Origin: Vicinamibacterales bacterium
GTDB taxonomy: Bacteria; Acidobacteriota; Vicinamibacteria; Vicinamibacterales; UBA8438
Length of the DNA stretch: 64,000 nt
Reading direction: 5' to 3'
Assembly (NCBI GenBank): GCA_029940535.1
Contig: JAPYUM010000004.1
Location: 24,296 to 88,295 of the forward strand
A program made the translations under genes and the position numbers. The notes beneath the pieces are model-generated. The model was not told the origin of the DNA, searched no databases, and saw nothing but the letters and a program-made list of their open reading frames with translations. This document shows, piece after piece, positions 32,199 through 41,438 of this stretch; positions within the stretch are counted from its first letter, which is position 1; the number at the start of each line of letters is the position of its first letter.

Positions 32199-33471
32199 GA
32201 AAACTACTCGAAAGCGGTCCCGTCGACAGACGCCCAAACTGAAGCTGGCCGCGGGTCGCCGCACCCCGGGACCGTTCGCCCCGATCGAGGACGCGGTCGC
32301 CGCCATCAAGGCCGGACAGATGGTCATCGTCGTCGATGACGAGGACCGGGAGAACGAGGGCGACCTCACAATCGCGGCGGAGAAGACCACTCCCGAGATC
32401 ATCAATTTCATGGCGAAGTACGGCCGCGGCCTGATTTGCCTGCCGATGGTCGGGGAGCGGCTCGACGCGCTCGACATTCCGTTGATGGTGCGGGACAACA
32501 CGTCACAGTTCAATACGGCCTTTTGTGTCACGGTCGAGGCCAAGGAGTCGACGAGCACCGGGATTTCAGCCGCCGACCGCGCCAAGACGGCGCGGGTTGT
32601 CGCCGATCCGAAGAGCACGGCGGCCGACTTGCTTCGTCCGGGGCACATGTTCCCGTTGCGGGCTCGGGAGGGCGGTGTGCTCGTCCGCGCCGGTCAGACC
32701 GAGGCGGCGGTCGATCTTGCTCGCATGGCGGGTCTGGAGCCGGTGGGGGTGATTTGCGAGATCATGAACGATGACGGCACGATGGCCCGGGTGCCGGACC
32801 TTCGACGATTTGCCCGCAAGCACAAGCTGGTCATGGTCACGATCGCCGACCTGATCAAATACCGTATGCGCCACGAGCGGCTCGTGCGTCGCGAGGCGGC
32901 GTCCAAGCTTCCGACCGAGTTCGGGGACTTCCGGCTTGTCGCGTTCGAGAGCATCATCAACGGTGAGACGCACGTGGCGCTGGTCCGCGGCGACATCGGC
33001 GACGGCGAGGACGTCTTGGTTCGCGTGCATTCCCGCTGTCTCACCGGCGAGGCCTTTCATTCGGCTCGATGCGATTGCGGCGCCCAGTTGACGACAGCGA
33101 TGAAACGGATCGCGACCGAGGGGCGCGGGGTGCTGTTGTATCTCAATCAGGAGGGCCGCGGAATCGGGCTCACCAACAAGATTCGGGCCTACGAGCTGCA
33201 AGATCAGGGATATGACACCGTTGAGGCCAACGAGCGCCTCGGTTTTCAGCCAGATCAGCGGGACTACGGCATCGGGGCACAGATTCTCGGCGATCTGGGG
33301 GTTCGCAGCATGCGACTGCTTACCAATAATCCGCGCAAGTTCATCGGACTGGAAGGCTATGGGCTGTCGGTGACCGCTTCGCTGGGGCTGGAGGTGCCGA
33401 CGACCGGGGCGGCCACGACGTATCTTCGCACCAAGAAGAAGAAGCTCGGGCATACACTGAAATCCGTGTAA
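32191..33471 (+). CDS. ribBA: Bifunctional DHBP synthase / GTP cyclohydrolase II
   Basis: VVDDEDRENEGDLTIAAEKTTPEIINFMAKYGRGLICLPM and SRCLTGEAFHSARCDCGAQL...YLNQEGRGIGL. ATG 32191; ORF-track start 32017 overlaps ribE. Confidence 0.95.
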   Translation: MAEKTTRKRSRRQTPKLKLAAGRRTPGPFAPIEDAVAAIKAGQMVIVVDDEDRENEGDLTIAAEKTTPEIINFMAKYGRGLICLPMVGERLDALDIPLMVRDNTSQFNTAFCVTVEAKESTSTGISAADRAKTARVVADPKSTAADLLRPGHMFPLRAREGGVLVRAGQTEAAVDLARMAGLEPVGVICEIMNDDGTMARVPDLRRFARKHKLVMVTIADLIKYRMRHERLVRREAASKLPTEFGDFRLVAFESIINGETHVALVRGDIGDGEDVLVRVHSRCLTGEAFHSARCDCGAQLTTAMKRIATEGRGVLLYLNQEGRGIGLTNKIRAYELQDQGYDTVEANERLGFQPDQRDYGIGAQILGDLGVRSMRLLTNNPRKFIGLEGYGLSVTASLGLEVPTTGAATTYLRTKKKKLGHTLKSV

Positions 33472-33567
33472 CGCACCTTCCCGCGCGCTCCTCGCGCCTC
33501 GCTCAACCGGTGCCCCGACGTTCCCAGGGATGTCGACCTTGTCTTGGACGGGTCTTGCCCCATTTAG

Positions 33568-33597
33568 TTGACAGTTCAGCCCACGCAGAGTTACGAT
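33568..33597 (+). promoter_or_regulatory. Putative sigma70-type promoter upstream of ffh
   Basis: TTGACA (33568-33573) and TACGAT (33592-33597), 18-nt spacer. Confidence 0.5.
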
Positions 33598-33656
33598 AAA
33601 CGTTTGCGTTTGAAGTGCTTAGCACTCTCCCCGCTGGATCTCTAGAGCGATTGTCC

Positions 33657-35021
33657 ATGTTCGCCTCACTGAGTGATCGTCTGCAGGCTGTCTTCGCCTC
33701 TGTCAGGCGCGAAACCCGTCTGACCCCAGAGTCCGTCGAGACCGCGTTACGCGAGATTCGGCTGGCGCTGCTCGAGGCGGACGTGAACTTCAAGGTGGTC
33801 AAGGCGTTCATTGATCGTGTTCGCGACCGCGCTGTGGACCGTGCGGTGCTTGACAGCCTGACACCGACCCAGCAGGTCGTGGTGATTGTGCGTGACGAGT
33901 TGCTGGCGCTCCTCGGCGACGGACAGCCGGGGTTGTCCGCCAGCAAGCAGCGGCCGCAGGTCGTTCTGCTGCTGGGGTTGCAGGGCGCCGGCAAGACCAC
34001 CACCACGGTCAAGCTCGCCAGGTGGCTGGGCGCGAACGGGCGGCATCCGCTGGTGGTGTCGACCGACGTACGGCGGCCGGCCGCGATCGAACAGCTGGGG
34101 GTGCTGGCCGGCGACGCCGGCGTGCGAGTGCACGACCCGGACCGTGATACGGCGGTCGTCGCTCGCGCCGAAGGTGCGGTGCAGATGGCCAAGTCGTTCG
34201 GGTTCGACGTGGTGCTCGTGGACACCGCGGGGCGTCTGCACGTCGATGACGATCTCATGGGGGAGTTGGATGCCCTGAAGGCGGCCGTGGAGCCGTCCGA
34301 CCTTCTGTATGTGGCCGATGCGATGACCGGGCAGGATGCCATCAAGAGCGCCGGCGAGTTCAATCGGCGCGTGGGTATCAGCGGTGTGGTGTTGACCAAG
34401 ATGGATGGGGACGCCCGAGGGGGCGCGGCGTTGTCGGTGGTGTCGGTCGTCGGCGTCCCGGTCTCCTTCATCGGCGATGGTGAGCGATTGGAGGATCTCC
34501 AACCGTTCCACCCCGAACGGCTCGTCTCGCGCCTGCTTGGCATGGGCGACGTGCTCTCCCTGGTCGAGAAGGCCGAGCAGGTGGTGAGCCCGGAGGAGGC
34601 CACGCGACTTGAGCGGAAAATTCGCGGCAACGATTTCACGTTGCAGGACATGCGCGACCAACTCAAGACGGTCATGCGAATGGGGCCGTTGGACCGGTTG
34701 GCGGAGATGATCCCCGGCATGAGCCAGATGTCCGGGCAGATGTCGACGCAGGTCGACCCGAAGGCGCTGTCGCAGACGATGGCTATCATCGACTCCATGA
34801 CCCGGCGAGAACGTGCGCACTATCAGGTCATCGACGGCAGCCGTCGACGGCGCATCGCGCTGGGCAGCGGCACGACGGTGCAGGACGTCAATCGTCTCTT
34901 GAAGCAGTTCATGGAGATGCGGCGGATGCTACGAGCGGTCGGCGGGGCATCCCGGTCGCGAACGAAGAAGGGCGGTCGGCGACGAAGCATGTCGGCCGGG
35001 CGGCGTTTTCCGGTGAGATAG
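33657..35021 (+). CDS. ffh: Signal recognition particle protein Ffh (SRP54)
   Basis: MFASLSDRLQAVFASVRRETRLTPESVETALREIRLALLEADVNFKVVKAFI...LGLQGAGKTTTTVKLARWL; M-domain at C-terminus. Confidence 0.97.
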   Translation: MFASLSDRLQAVFASVRRETRLTPESVETALREIRLALLEADVNFKVVKAFIDRVRDRAVDRAVLDSLTPTQQVVVIVRDELLALLGDGQPGLSASKQRPQVVLLLGLQGAGKTTTTVKLARWLGANGRHPLVVSTDVRRPAAIEQLGVLAGDAGVRVHDPDRDTAVVARAEGAVQMAKSFGFDVVLVDTAGRLHVDDDLMGELDALKAAVEPSDLLYVADAMTGQDAIKSAGEFNRRVGISGVVLTKMDGDARGGAALSVVSVVGVPVSFIGDGERLEDLQPFHPERLVSRLLGMGDVLSLVEKAEQVVSPEEATRLERKIRGNDFTLQDMRDQLKTVMRMGPLDRLAEMIPGMSQMSGQMSTQVDPKALSQTMAIIDSMTRRERAHYQVIDGSRRRRIALGSGTTVQDVNRLLKQFMEMRRMLRAVGGASRSRTKKGGRRRSMSAGRRFPVR

Positions 35022-35051
35022 TGAACCCAGGAGTGAGGAGTTGATAGACGC

Positions 35052-35387
35052 ATGTTGACAATTCGATTGAGTCGGGTTGGCACGACGAAACGGCCGTTCT
35101 ATCGGGTCGTCGTGGTCGAATCGAGCGCGCCGCGCGATGGGCGGTTCGTGGAGATATTGGGCCACTACAACCCGCGCGCGGAACCAGAGGTACTCGAGGT
35201 TGATCGCGCGCGGGTGAGTCACTGGATTAGCAACGGTGCCTCTCCCTCGGATACGGTTCGGACGCTGCTCGCGCGTCATCCGGTGCCGGATCCGGCGGAC
35301 GCGTCGGTTGAGGCGGCGGAAGCCCCCGCGGTGGTCGAGACTGCGACGCCGGCTGAGAGCGCCGACGAGACCCAGGCGGTGACGTGA
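35052..35387 (+). CDS. rpsP: 30S ribosomal protein S16
   Basis: MLTIRLSRVGTTKRPFYRVVVVESSAPRDGRFVEILGHYNPR. Confidence 0.97.
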   Translation: MLTIRLSRVGTTKRPFYRVVVVESSAPRDGRFVEILGHYNPRAEPEVLEVDRARVSHWISNGASPSDTVRTLLARHPVPDPADASVEAAEAPAVVETATPAESADETQAVT

Positions 35388-35626
35388 GTCGGGCCCGTGA
35401 TGTCGTGGAGACGGTCGCCCGGGCACTGGCCGATCACGCCGACGACGTGTCGGTGACCGAGCGGGAGGACCGCGGGGCGATCCATGTCGAGCTGTCGACC
35501 GCGGGGCACGACCTGGGGCGAATGATCGGGCGACAAGGGCGGACGGCCGCGTCGATTCGCACGTTGGCCGAGCTGGCCGAGGCGCCGGATGAGCGACGCG
35601 TGACCGTGGACTTCCTTGACGAGTGA
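35384..35626 (+). CDS. khpA: KH-domain RNA-binding protein KhpA
   Basis: VELSTAGHDLGRMIGRQGRTAASIRTLAELA; located between rpsP and rimM. Confidence 0.9.
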   Translation: MSRARDVVETVARALADHADDVSVTEREDRGAIHVELSTAGHDLGRMIGRQGRTAASIRTLAELAEAPDERRVTVDFLDE

Positions 35627-36177
35627 CGCTGGACTGGGACTCGATGGTGTCAGTGGGGCGTGTCGCGCGAGCTCACGGTAACCGCGGCTGCGTGATCATC
35701 AATCCGGATACCGACTTTCCGGACGAGCGTTTTTGTGCCGGGAACACGCTCTATGTGCGCCGAGGGAATGACGTCGCGGGGCTGTCCATCAGCGATGTTC
35801 GGTTTCACCGGGGTCGTCCGATTGTGGCGTTCGAGGAGGTCAGCACGATGGACGACGCTGAGGCGCTGGCGTCGGTCGATCTGCGGGTGCCGGCCGGGAC
35901 GCGCGGTGCGTTGCCGGAGGGGTCCTACTATCACCACGAGCTCATTGGCTGCGAGGTCGAGACCGTCGACGGGGCCACGGTCGGTGTCGTGCGGGCCGTC
36001 GAAGGGGACGATGGGGCGCACCGGTTGATCGTGGACGGCCAGGCTGGTGACATCCACGTACCGCTGGTGACGGCGATCTGCGTGAGGATCGACCCGGCCG
36101 ACCGGGTGATCACTATCGACCCGCCGGACGGTCTGCTGGCCTTGAATCCGACGCGGGCGGCGAGGGGGTCTGACTGA
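35623..36177 (+). CDS. rimM: Ribosome maturation factor RimM
   Basis: VGRVARAHGNRGCVIINPDTDFPDERFCAGNTLYV; PRC-barrel C-terminus; operon context. Confidence 0.93.
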   Translation: MTLDWDSMVSVGRVARAHGNRGCVIINPDTDFPDERFCAGNTLYVRRGNDVAGLSISDVRFHRGRPIVAFEEVSTMDDAEALASVDLRVPAGTRGALPEGSYYHHELIGCEVETVDGATVGVVRAVEGDDGAHRLIVDGQAGDIHVPLVTAICVRIDPADRVITIDPPDGLLALNPTRAARGSD

Positions 36178-36185
36178 GGTTCGAC

Positions 36186-36917
36186 GTGGTCACGATCTTT
36201 CCGGGTATGCTCCGGGCGGTGCTCGCCGAGGGTGTGCTCGGTCGCGCGGTCGAGCGGGGTGTCGTGGAGGTGGGGGTTCATGACCTCCGCGATTACACAT
36301 CGGACCGGCATCGGACGGTGGATGACGTGCCGTATGGCGGTGGGCCCGGCATGGTGCTCAAACCTGAACCGTTCGTCCGTGCCAGCGACGCGATCCGGCG
36401 TCAGTACGGGGAGCCCGCCGCGGTGGTGCTGCTGTCACCGCAGGGGCGGCCGTTCAGTCACGTTGAGGCGGTCAGGCTGAGTCGATTGCGCCACGTCATG
36501 CTGCTGTGCGGTCGCTACGAGGGGATTGACGAGCGGGTACGGCAGCGGCTGGCGACCGAGGAGATTTCGATCGGTGACTACGTGTTGAGCGGCGGCGAGT
36601 TGCCGGCAGCGGTGGTGGTGGAGACGGTGGCCCGTCTCGTCCCGGGTGTTGTCGGGGATGCCGACTCGGTGCGAGAGGATTCGTTCGCGAGAGGGCTGCT
36701 CGACTACCCGGACTATACGAGGCCCGCGTCGCTCGATGGGGATGACGTGCCACAGGTTCTCTTGTCGGGGCACCATGCCGACATTCGGACATGGCGCAAA
36801 CACCAGGCGGTGCGTCGGACCCGCGAGCGCCGGCCGGACCTGCTGGAGCGTGCCGCGCTTGACGAGGAAGAGCGGGCCATGTTGCGAGACATGTCGCGGG
36901 ACATGGAGAACGAGTAG
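36186..36917 (+). CDS. trmD: tRNA (guanosine(37)-N1)-methyltransferase TrmD
   Basis: [24 protein letters not shown]...[18 protein letters not shown]...[14 protein letters not shown]...[16 protein letters not shown]. Confidence 0.97.
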   Translation: MVTIFPGMLRAVLAEGVLGRAVERGVVEVGVHDLRDYTSDRHRTVDDVPYGGGPGMVLKPEPFVRASDAIRRQYGEPAAVVLLSPQGRPFSHVEAVRLSRLRHVMLLCGRYEGIDERVRQRLATEEISIGDYVLSGGELPAAVVVETVARLVPGVVGDADSVREDSFARGLLDYPDYTRPASLDGDDVPQVLLSGHHADIRTWRKHQAVRRTRERRPDLLERAALDEEERAMLRDMSRDMENE

Positions 36918-36921
36918 TGTC

Positions 36922-37317
36922 GTGGCGGATACGGGAGTGACACAGGTGACCGAAGTGACAACAACGAATGCGATCGAAACGATAGAGCAGGCTCAGCTGC
37001 AGGAACGTCCGGACCTCCGGCCTGGCCTGACGGTGCGCGTCCACGCCAAGATTCGTGAAGGCGAGAAGGAACGGATCCAGGTGTTTGAGGGCGTGGTCAT
37101 CGGGCTCAAACGCGCGGGCGCCCGGAGTACGTTCACGGTCCGGAAGGTGTCGTTCGGTCAGGGCGTGGAGCGGATTTTCCCGTTGCACTCGCCGTCGATT
37201 GACAAGATCGAGATCGGTCGGGCGGCGCGCGTGCGGCGCGCGAAACTCTACTTCTTGCGCAAGCTGCGTGGGCGGGCGGCCCGGCTCCGCGAGAAGCGCC
37301 GGCCCGCCGCTGGGTGA
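36922..37317 (+). CDS. rplS: 50S ribosomal protein L19
   Basis: [69 protein letters not shown] start inside ORF 36646-37317. Confidence 0.96.
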   Translation: MADTGVTQVTEVTTTNAIETIEQAQLQERPDLRPGLTVRVHAKIREGEKERIQVFEGVVIGLKRAGARSTFTVRKVSFGQGVERIFPLHSPSIDKIEIGRAARVRRAKLYFLRKLRGRAARLREKRRPAAG

Positions 37318-37964
37318 CAGGTCGGACTCACTCGAATCGGCGCGGGCGCGTGTCGGCGCGCCGCACCATCGAGAACGAGTTGCGTCGGCTGGGGTTCGCA
37401 CGGATCGCCGGGGTCGACGAGGTCGGACGCGGATCGCTGGCTGGTCCGGTCGTCGCGGCGGCGGTCGTACTGCCGCCAGGCGATCGTCTGGTCGGCTTGC
37501 GCGACTCGAAACTTCTGACCGCGGCGGCGCGCGACCGACTCTATGAGAAAATTCTGACCGCCTGCGTCTCGTGGTCGGTCGGCGTTGGCGACACGGAGGC
37601 GATCGATCGGCTCAACATTCACCGTGCGTCGCTGGTGGCGATGCGAGCCGCGGTCACGGGGCTGGCGCCGCTGCCGGATTTCGCGCTGGTTGACGCATTC
37701 CGCATTCCCGACCTGTTCATCCCCCAGCGCGGTATCGTCGGTGGCGATCGTCGTTGTGCCGGTGTCGCGGCCGCATCCATCGTCGCCAAGGTGTTCCGTG
37801 ACCGTCTGATGATTAAGTTGCATCGGACGGATTCCCGCTACGGTTTTGATCGGCACAAGGGGTACGGCACGGCGGACCACCTGACCGCTCTGGCGAGGTA
37901 CGGCTATTCGCCGGCGCACCGGCGCTCGTTCCGACCGACTGCCCTGTCTGATACCATCGATTGA
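37314..37964 (+). CDS. rnhB: Ribonuclease HII
   Basis: [51 protein letters not shown]. Confidence 0.95.
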   Translation: MTGRTHSNRRGRVSARRTIENELRRLGFARIAGVDEVGRGSLAGPVVAAAVVLPPGDRLVGLRDSKLLTAAARDRLYEKILTACVSWSVGVGDTEAIDRLNIHRASLVAMRAAVTGLAPLPDFALVDAFRIPDLFIPQRGIVGGDRRCAGVAAASIVAKVFRDRLMIKLHRTDSRYGFDRHKGYGTADHLTALARYGYSPAHRRSFRPTALSDTID

Positions 37965-37983
37965 CTTCACGGAGACGCGCAGA

Positions 37984-38428
37984 GTGGCGGACGAGGGACA
38001 CGAGAACGGAGAGGGTGCCGGCGACGCGGCTGGTCCGCTCGGCGACATTCTCGAGACGTTTCGACACCGGATCTCCGAGGCGCAGGGGGACGACGCGATC
38101 GCTGAGCGACACTACTTGCTGGGTGTCGCGTGCGGTCGGGCCGGTCGCTACGACGAGGCGAAGGGACAGCTCGAAGACGCGTCTGAATCATCAAGATACT
38201 GTTTTTCGGCGGCGTCGCTGTTGGGGCGGATCTATCGAGACGAAGGCAACCCCGCCGACGCCCGATGAGGGATGGACGCTGCTCTATCATCTCGGGACGA
38301 CGCTCGACGGGATGGACGAGTCGGCTCGCGCGCTGGCCGAGTTCTTGGAGTTACAGGGGACCGCCGGCGAGTATCGGGATGTCGAGCAGCGGGTTGGCCG
38401 GCTGACAGAGACCTTGCTGGGAGGATGA
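37984..38428 (+). pseudogene. TPR-type protein split over two frames
   Basis: Frame 1 (37984-38268) ...EDASESSRYCFSAASLLGRIYRDEGNPADAR* continues in frame 2 as ...PPTPDEGWTLLYHLGTTLDGMDESARALAEFLELQGTAGEYRDVEQRVGRL (to 38428). Confidence 0.65.
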
Positions 38429-38696
38429 GATTCATCGCCTGGGCCGAACGCTGCTGATCGTCTATCTGCTCGAGACAGGGGCGGTGCTGTTGATTGCCCC
38501 GTGGTCTACCTTCTGGGAGCGTAACTTGCTCGTGGACACGTTGCCCGTGTTCGGCGGGGTCGTGCAACTGGCGATGGTACGGGGTGCCGTCTCCGGGGTT
38601 GGGGCCGTCAACCTGGGCGCCGGAGCCTGGGAACTGGTGGCGTGGATCCGTGCGGGAGCGCGTCGCTTCGGGACGCACGGTGGTCAGAGTCTTTAA
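38427..38696 (+). CDS. Small two-TM membrane protein (start unclear)
   Basis: Open frame EIHRLGRTLLIVYLLETGAVLLIAPWSTFWERNLLVDTLPVFGGVVQLAMVRGAVSGVGAVNLGAGAWEL. Confidence 0.55.
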   Translation, partial: EIHRLGRTLLIVYLLETGAVLLIAPWSTFWERNLLVDTLPVFGGVVQLAMVRGAVSGVGAVNLGAGAWELVAWIRAGARRFGTHGGQSL

Positions 38697-39366
38697 TCGT
38701 CGCCCGATTCTTTCACTCGTCACGGGTCGTGAGCGTCTTCCTGCGTCGAGATCCGGTGTCACCGGACTGCTCGACCTGGTGGCAGCGGCGGTGACGGCGG
38801 GCGTGGATCTCATCCAGGTGCGAGAGCCTGATCTGCCCGACGCGGACCTTTTTGCTCTCGTCCACCGATGCGTGGGGCTCGCCGCCGGGTCGCACACTTC
38901 GGTCCTGGTCAATGACCGGCTGGACATCGCGTTGGCGGCTCGGGCCGCGGGTGTGCATCTGCGGGGGGACTCGGTGACCGCCTCGGCGATGCGCCGGCAT
39001 ACCCCACCGGGGTTTCTGTTGGGTCGGTCGGTGCATGGCGCGGCCGAGGCGGCGGCGGTCGAGTCCGGCGGTGGCGTGGACTACGTGACCTTCGGAACCG
39101 TCTATCGGTCGCGGTCGAAACCTGGGCTGGCGCCTCACGGGGTCGAATCGCTGGCCGCGGCAGTCCGAGCGGTCAGCGTGCCGGTGCTGGCGATCGGCGG
39201 CGTAACGGTCGATAACACCGGGGAAGTGTTTCGGGCCGGTGCAGCCGGCGTGGCCGCCATTGGTCTCTTCGCCGATGCGACCGCAGTCGGCGATACTGCT
39301 GGTCTCCGGCAGGTCGTCGGCGCGATCCGCGGCTCGTATGCGAGACATTATGTCCACCGAGAGTGA
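38680..39366 (+). CDS. thiE: Thiamine phosphate synthase
   Basis: DLIQVREPDLPDADLFALVHRCV...VLVNDRLDIALAARAAGVHLRGDS...VDYVTFGTVYRSRSKPGLAPHG...VLAIGGVT. Confidence 0.9.
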   Translation: MVRVFNRRPILSLVTGRERLPASRSGVTGLLDLVAAAVTAGVDLIQVREPDLPDADLFALVHRCVGLAAGSHTSVLVNDRLDIALAARAAGVHLRGDSVTASAMRRHTPPGFLLGRSVHGAAEAAAVESGGGVDYVTFGTVYRSRSKPGLAPHGVESLAAAVRAVSVPVLAIGGVTVDNTGEVFRAGAAGVAAIGLFADATAVGDTAGLRQVVGAIRGSYARHYVHRE

Positions 39367-40183
39367 CGGAACACCCGCTTCGGCCGGCAGCGTCGGCGCA
39401 CGTCTCCGTGCGGCCCGCGAGGCGCGACAGGTCTCTCTGCGGCAGATTGCTGCCACCACAAAAATCTCCGTCGGCGCGTTGGAGGCGCTGGAGCAGACCG
39501 ACCTCTCGCGTCTGCCAGGCGGAATCTTCACCCGTGCCTTCGTGCGGTCCTACGCCACGGAAGTGGGGCTCGACCCCGAGGAGACGATGCGGGACTTCAC
39601 GGTCGAGGTGGACGAGGCGCAGGTCTCCGAGTCCGCGTTGGCCGACGCCGAGTCACAGCAACACGATCTGTTCCAGAGCCAGCAACGTATGGCGGGGACG
39701 GCACTCACGCTGGTTCTGATCGGATTGCCAGTGGCCTTGCTGCTCGGGTTTCTCGGCACGCGGGGCTCGTCGACCCCCGACGACGGGACCGCGCCGTTAT
39801 CAGTCGCCGCCGTCGAGACACCGGCGCCGACCGCCGCGGTCGTCGAAACGCCGGTGGCGCCGCCACGGGTCGAGCCCCCCGTACGTCCAGTCCCGGCACC
39901 GCCCGTGCCTGCATCGAATGACTCGCTCGCTCTGGTCTTGAGCCCGCGTGACGAGTGCTGGGTGTCGCTGACGATTGATGGCGACCTGGTGTTTTCACGC
40001 GTCATGCGCGGGGGCGAACGCGCGTCCTATGAGGCCAATGAGGAGATCATCCTCAACATCGGTGACGCCGGCGCATTCGGGTTCGTGCTCAATGAACAAG
40101 ATGGCCGTACCCTCGGCGATTCCGGTGAGGTGGTGACGGAAACCATCACCCTCGAGAACTATCGCAGCTTCATTGCCCCTTAG
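39350..40183 (+). CDS. RodZ-like protein: N-terminal HTH, TM segment, DUF4115-type C-terminus
   Basis: VGARLRAAREARQVSLRQIAATTKISVGALEALEQTDLSRLPGGIFTRAFVRSYA...; C-terminal LVLSPRDECWVSLTIDGDLVFSRVMRGGERASYEA. Confidence 0.85.
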   Translation: MSTESDGTPASAGSVGARLRAAREARQVSLRQIAATTKISVGALEALEQTDLSRLPGGIFTRAFVRSYATEVGLDPEETMRDFTVEVDEAQVSESALADAESQQHDLFQSQQRMAGTALTLVLIGLPVALLLGFLGTRGSSTPDDGTAPLSVAAVETPAPTAAVVETPVAPPRVEPPVRPVPAPPVPASNDSLALVLSPRDECWVSLTIDGDLVFSRVMRGGERASYEANEEIILNIGDAGAFGFVLNEQDGRTLGDSGEVVTETITLENYRSFIAP

Positions 40184-40224
40184 CCACGTCAAGTCAGCCT
40201 GGAGGTCGTCTGTCTTCTGCGCTC

Positions 40225-40970
40225 GTGATGTTGTTCCGCCGTGGGCGCATCCCGCTGGATGTACGGGAGTTCGCGGCTCGAGGTGGGTTGACCGGGACCG
40301 TGTCCGACCAACTCGAGTTGCTGTTGTGCCTGCTGGAGGATCCGGATCCGGGCGTGGTGCAGTTGGCCGAGCAGACCCTCGACGCGATTCCGACGGACGC
40401 GCTGGCTGGCTGGCTGGCGGGACGGGCGGCGACGCCCGAGCTGCGCGCGGCTTTCGCATCGCGAGGCATCGCCCGTCGGTTCGACCGGCGCCGGAGGGGG
40501 CGCCGTCACCGTTGCCGGAGCCAAGCGAGGAACCGGACGAGCAGACGGAGGCCGACGTGCGTCCTCAGGTCCTGTCCTCGCTGCCGGTCATCGAACGCAT
40601 CAAGCTCGCACTCCGGGGGAGTCGGGAGCAGCGGTCGGTGTTGATCCGGGATCCAAGCAAGGTGGTGTCGGTGGCGGTGCTCGGGAGTCCCAAGCTGAAC
40701 GTGAACGAGATCGAGGCCTACGCCCGGATGACGAGTGTGCAAGAGGAAGTCTTGCGGGTCATCGGCACCGGTCGCCAGTGGGTCAAGCACTACTCAGTCA
40801 TGTCGGCGCTGGTCGGCAACCCAAAGACGCCGATCGCGATCGCGATGCCGCTGGTGACCCGGCTCAACGAGCGCGATTTGAAACTGGTCACGCGCGACCG
40901 CACCGTCTCCGACGGCGTGCGGGCGGCGGCGCGCAAGTTCCTGATGTCGGGGGAAGCCCGGCGGCGCTAG
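40225..40970 (+). pseudogene. Conserved protein split by a frameshift near 40470-40500
   Basis: Frame 1 MMLFRRGRIPLDVREFAARG...AATPELRAAFASRGIARR continues in frame 0 ...PSVRPAPEGAPSPLPEPSEEPDEQTEADVRPQVLSSLPVIERIKLALRGSREQRSVLIRDPSKVVSVAVLGSPKLNVNEIEAYARM... Confidence 0.7.
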
Positions 40971-40993
40971 TGGCCAGACCCTGGTCACGTCCG

Positions 40994-41155
40994 AGCAGCC
41001 CGTGGTGAAAGTCCCGATGTATTCGACCGACGCTGAATCCCGCCGATCGGCGTTGTTCATCGGTCGCATACTGCCGGTCTTCTCCCTCTTCTCGCCTTGT
41101 TCGGCGGGTCCAGCGGCGGTCTCGGTGCTGACCGGGACTTTCACCACGGACTGCT
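40994..41155. repeat. 162-bp MITE-like element with 23-bp terminal inverted repeats
   Basis: AGCAGCCCGTGGTGAAAGTCCCG (40994-41016) versus CGGGACTTTCACCACGGACTGCT (41133-41155): 22/23 complementary; internal palindrome CGCCGATCGGCG at 41041-41052. Confidence 0.75.
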
Positions 41156-41417
41156 AGGACGCCTTCCCACGACCCTTTCGCGTGACCCCGGTCCGCTTTC
41201 TGGCCGCGCTCCGTGCGGCCAGAATCCACTCCGATCGCATTTGGGACAGGCCGTCCATGTAGACGGCGACACGGACTCGTTCCTGCTCGCCGTCGAGTGT
41301 CTTCAACAGCGTCACGGCTCGTTGGAGATCTCGTTCCACGGTGGCGCGGGTCGTGTCGTTGTACAGCCGCTTGATCTCCGCTCGTATCTCGGTCGGTGTC
41401 ATAAGCCTGTAACGCAC
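41154..41417 (-). CDS. Conserved hypothetical protein
   Basis: MRYRLMTPTEIRAEIKRLYNDTTRATVERDLQRAVTLLKTLDGEQERVRVAVYMDGL... Confidence 0.6.
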   Translation of the reverse strand: MRYRLMTPTEIRAEIKRLYNDTTRATVERDLQRAVTLLKTLDGEQERVRVAVYMDGLSQMRSEWILAARSAARKRTGVTRKGRGKAS

Positions 41418-41438
41418 TCTACGTCTGTTGGTGGCTCC

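Noticed and set aside
33478-33530. Possible third copy of the 105-bp element (GCGCTCCTCGCGCCTCGC... after ribBA)
   Set aside because: Only a short GC-rich resemblance; lacks the GGTTTCCTG/CAGGAAACC ends and the inner hairpin.
33614-33626. AGTGCTTAGCACT near ffh resembling a CIRCE half-site
   Set aside because: Only a compact palindrome; the second GAGTGCTAA arm at N9 spacing is absent, unlike the perfect CIRCE at 16171-16197.
38257-38270. Possible selenocysteine UGA at the end of the first TPR ORF, given SelB in the window
   Set aside because: The downstream same-frame translation is not coherent; the conserved continuation is in another frame, so a frameshift/deletion explains it better.
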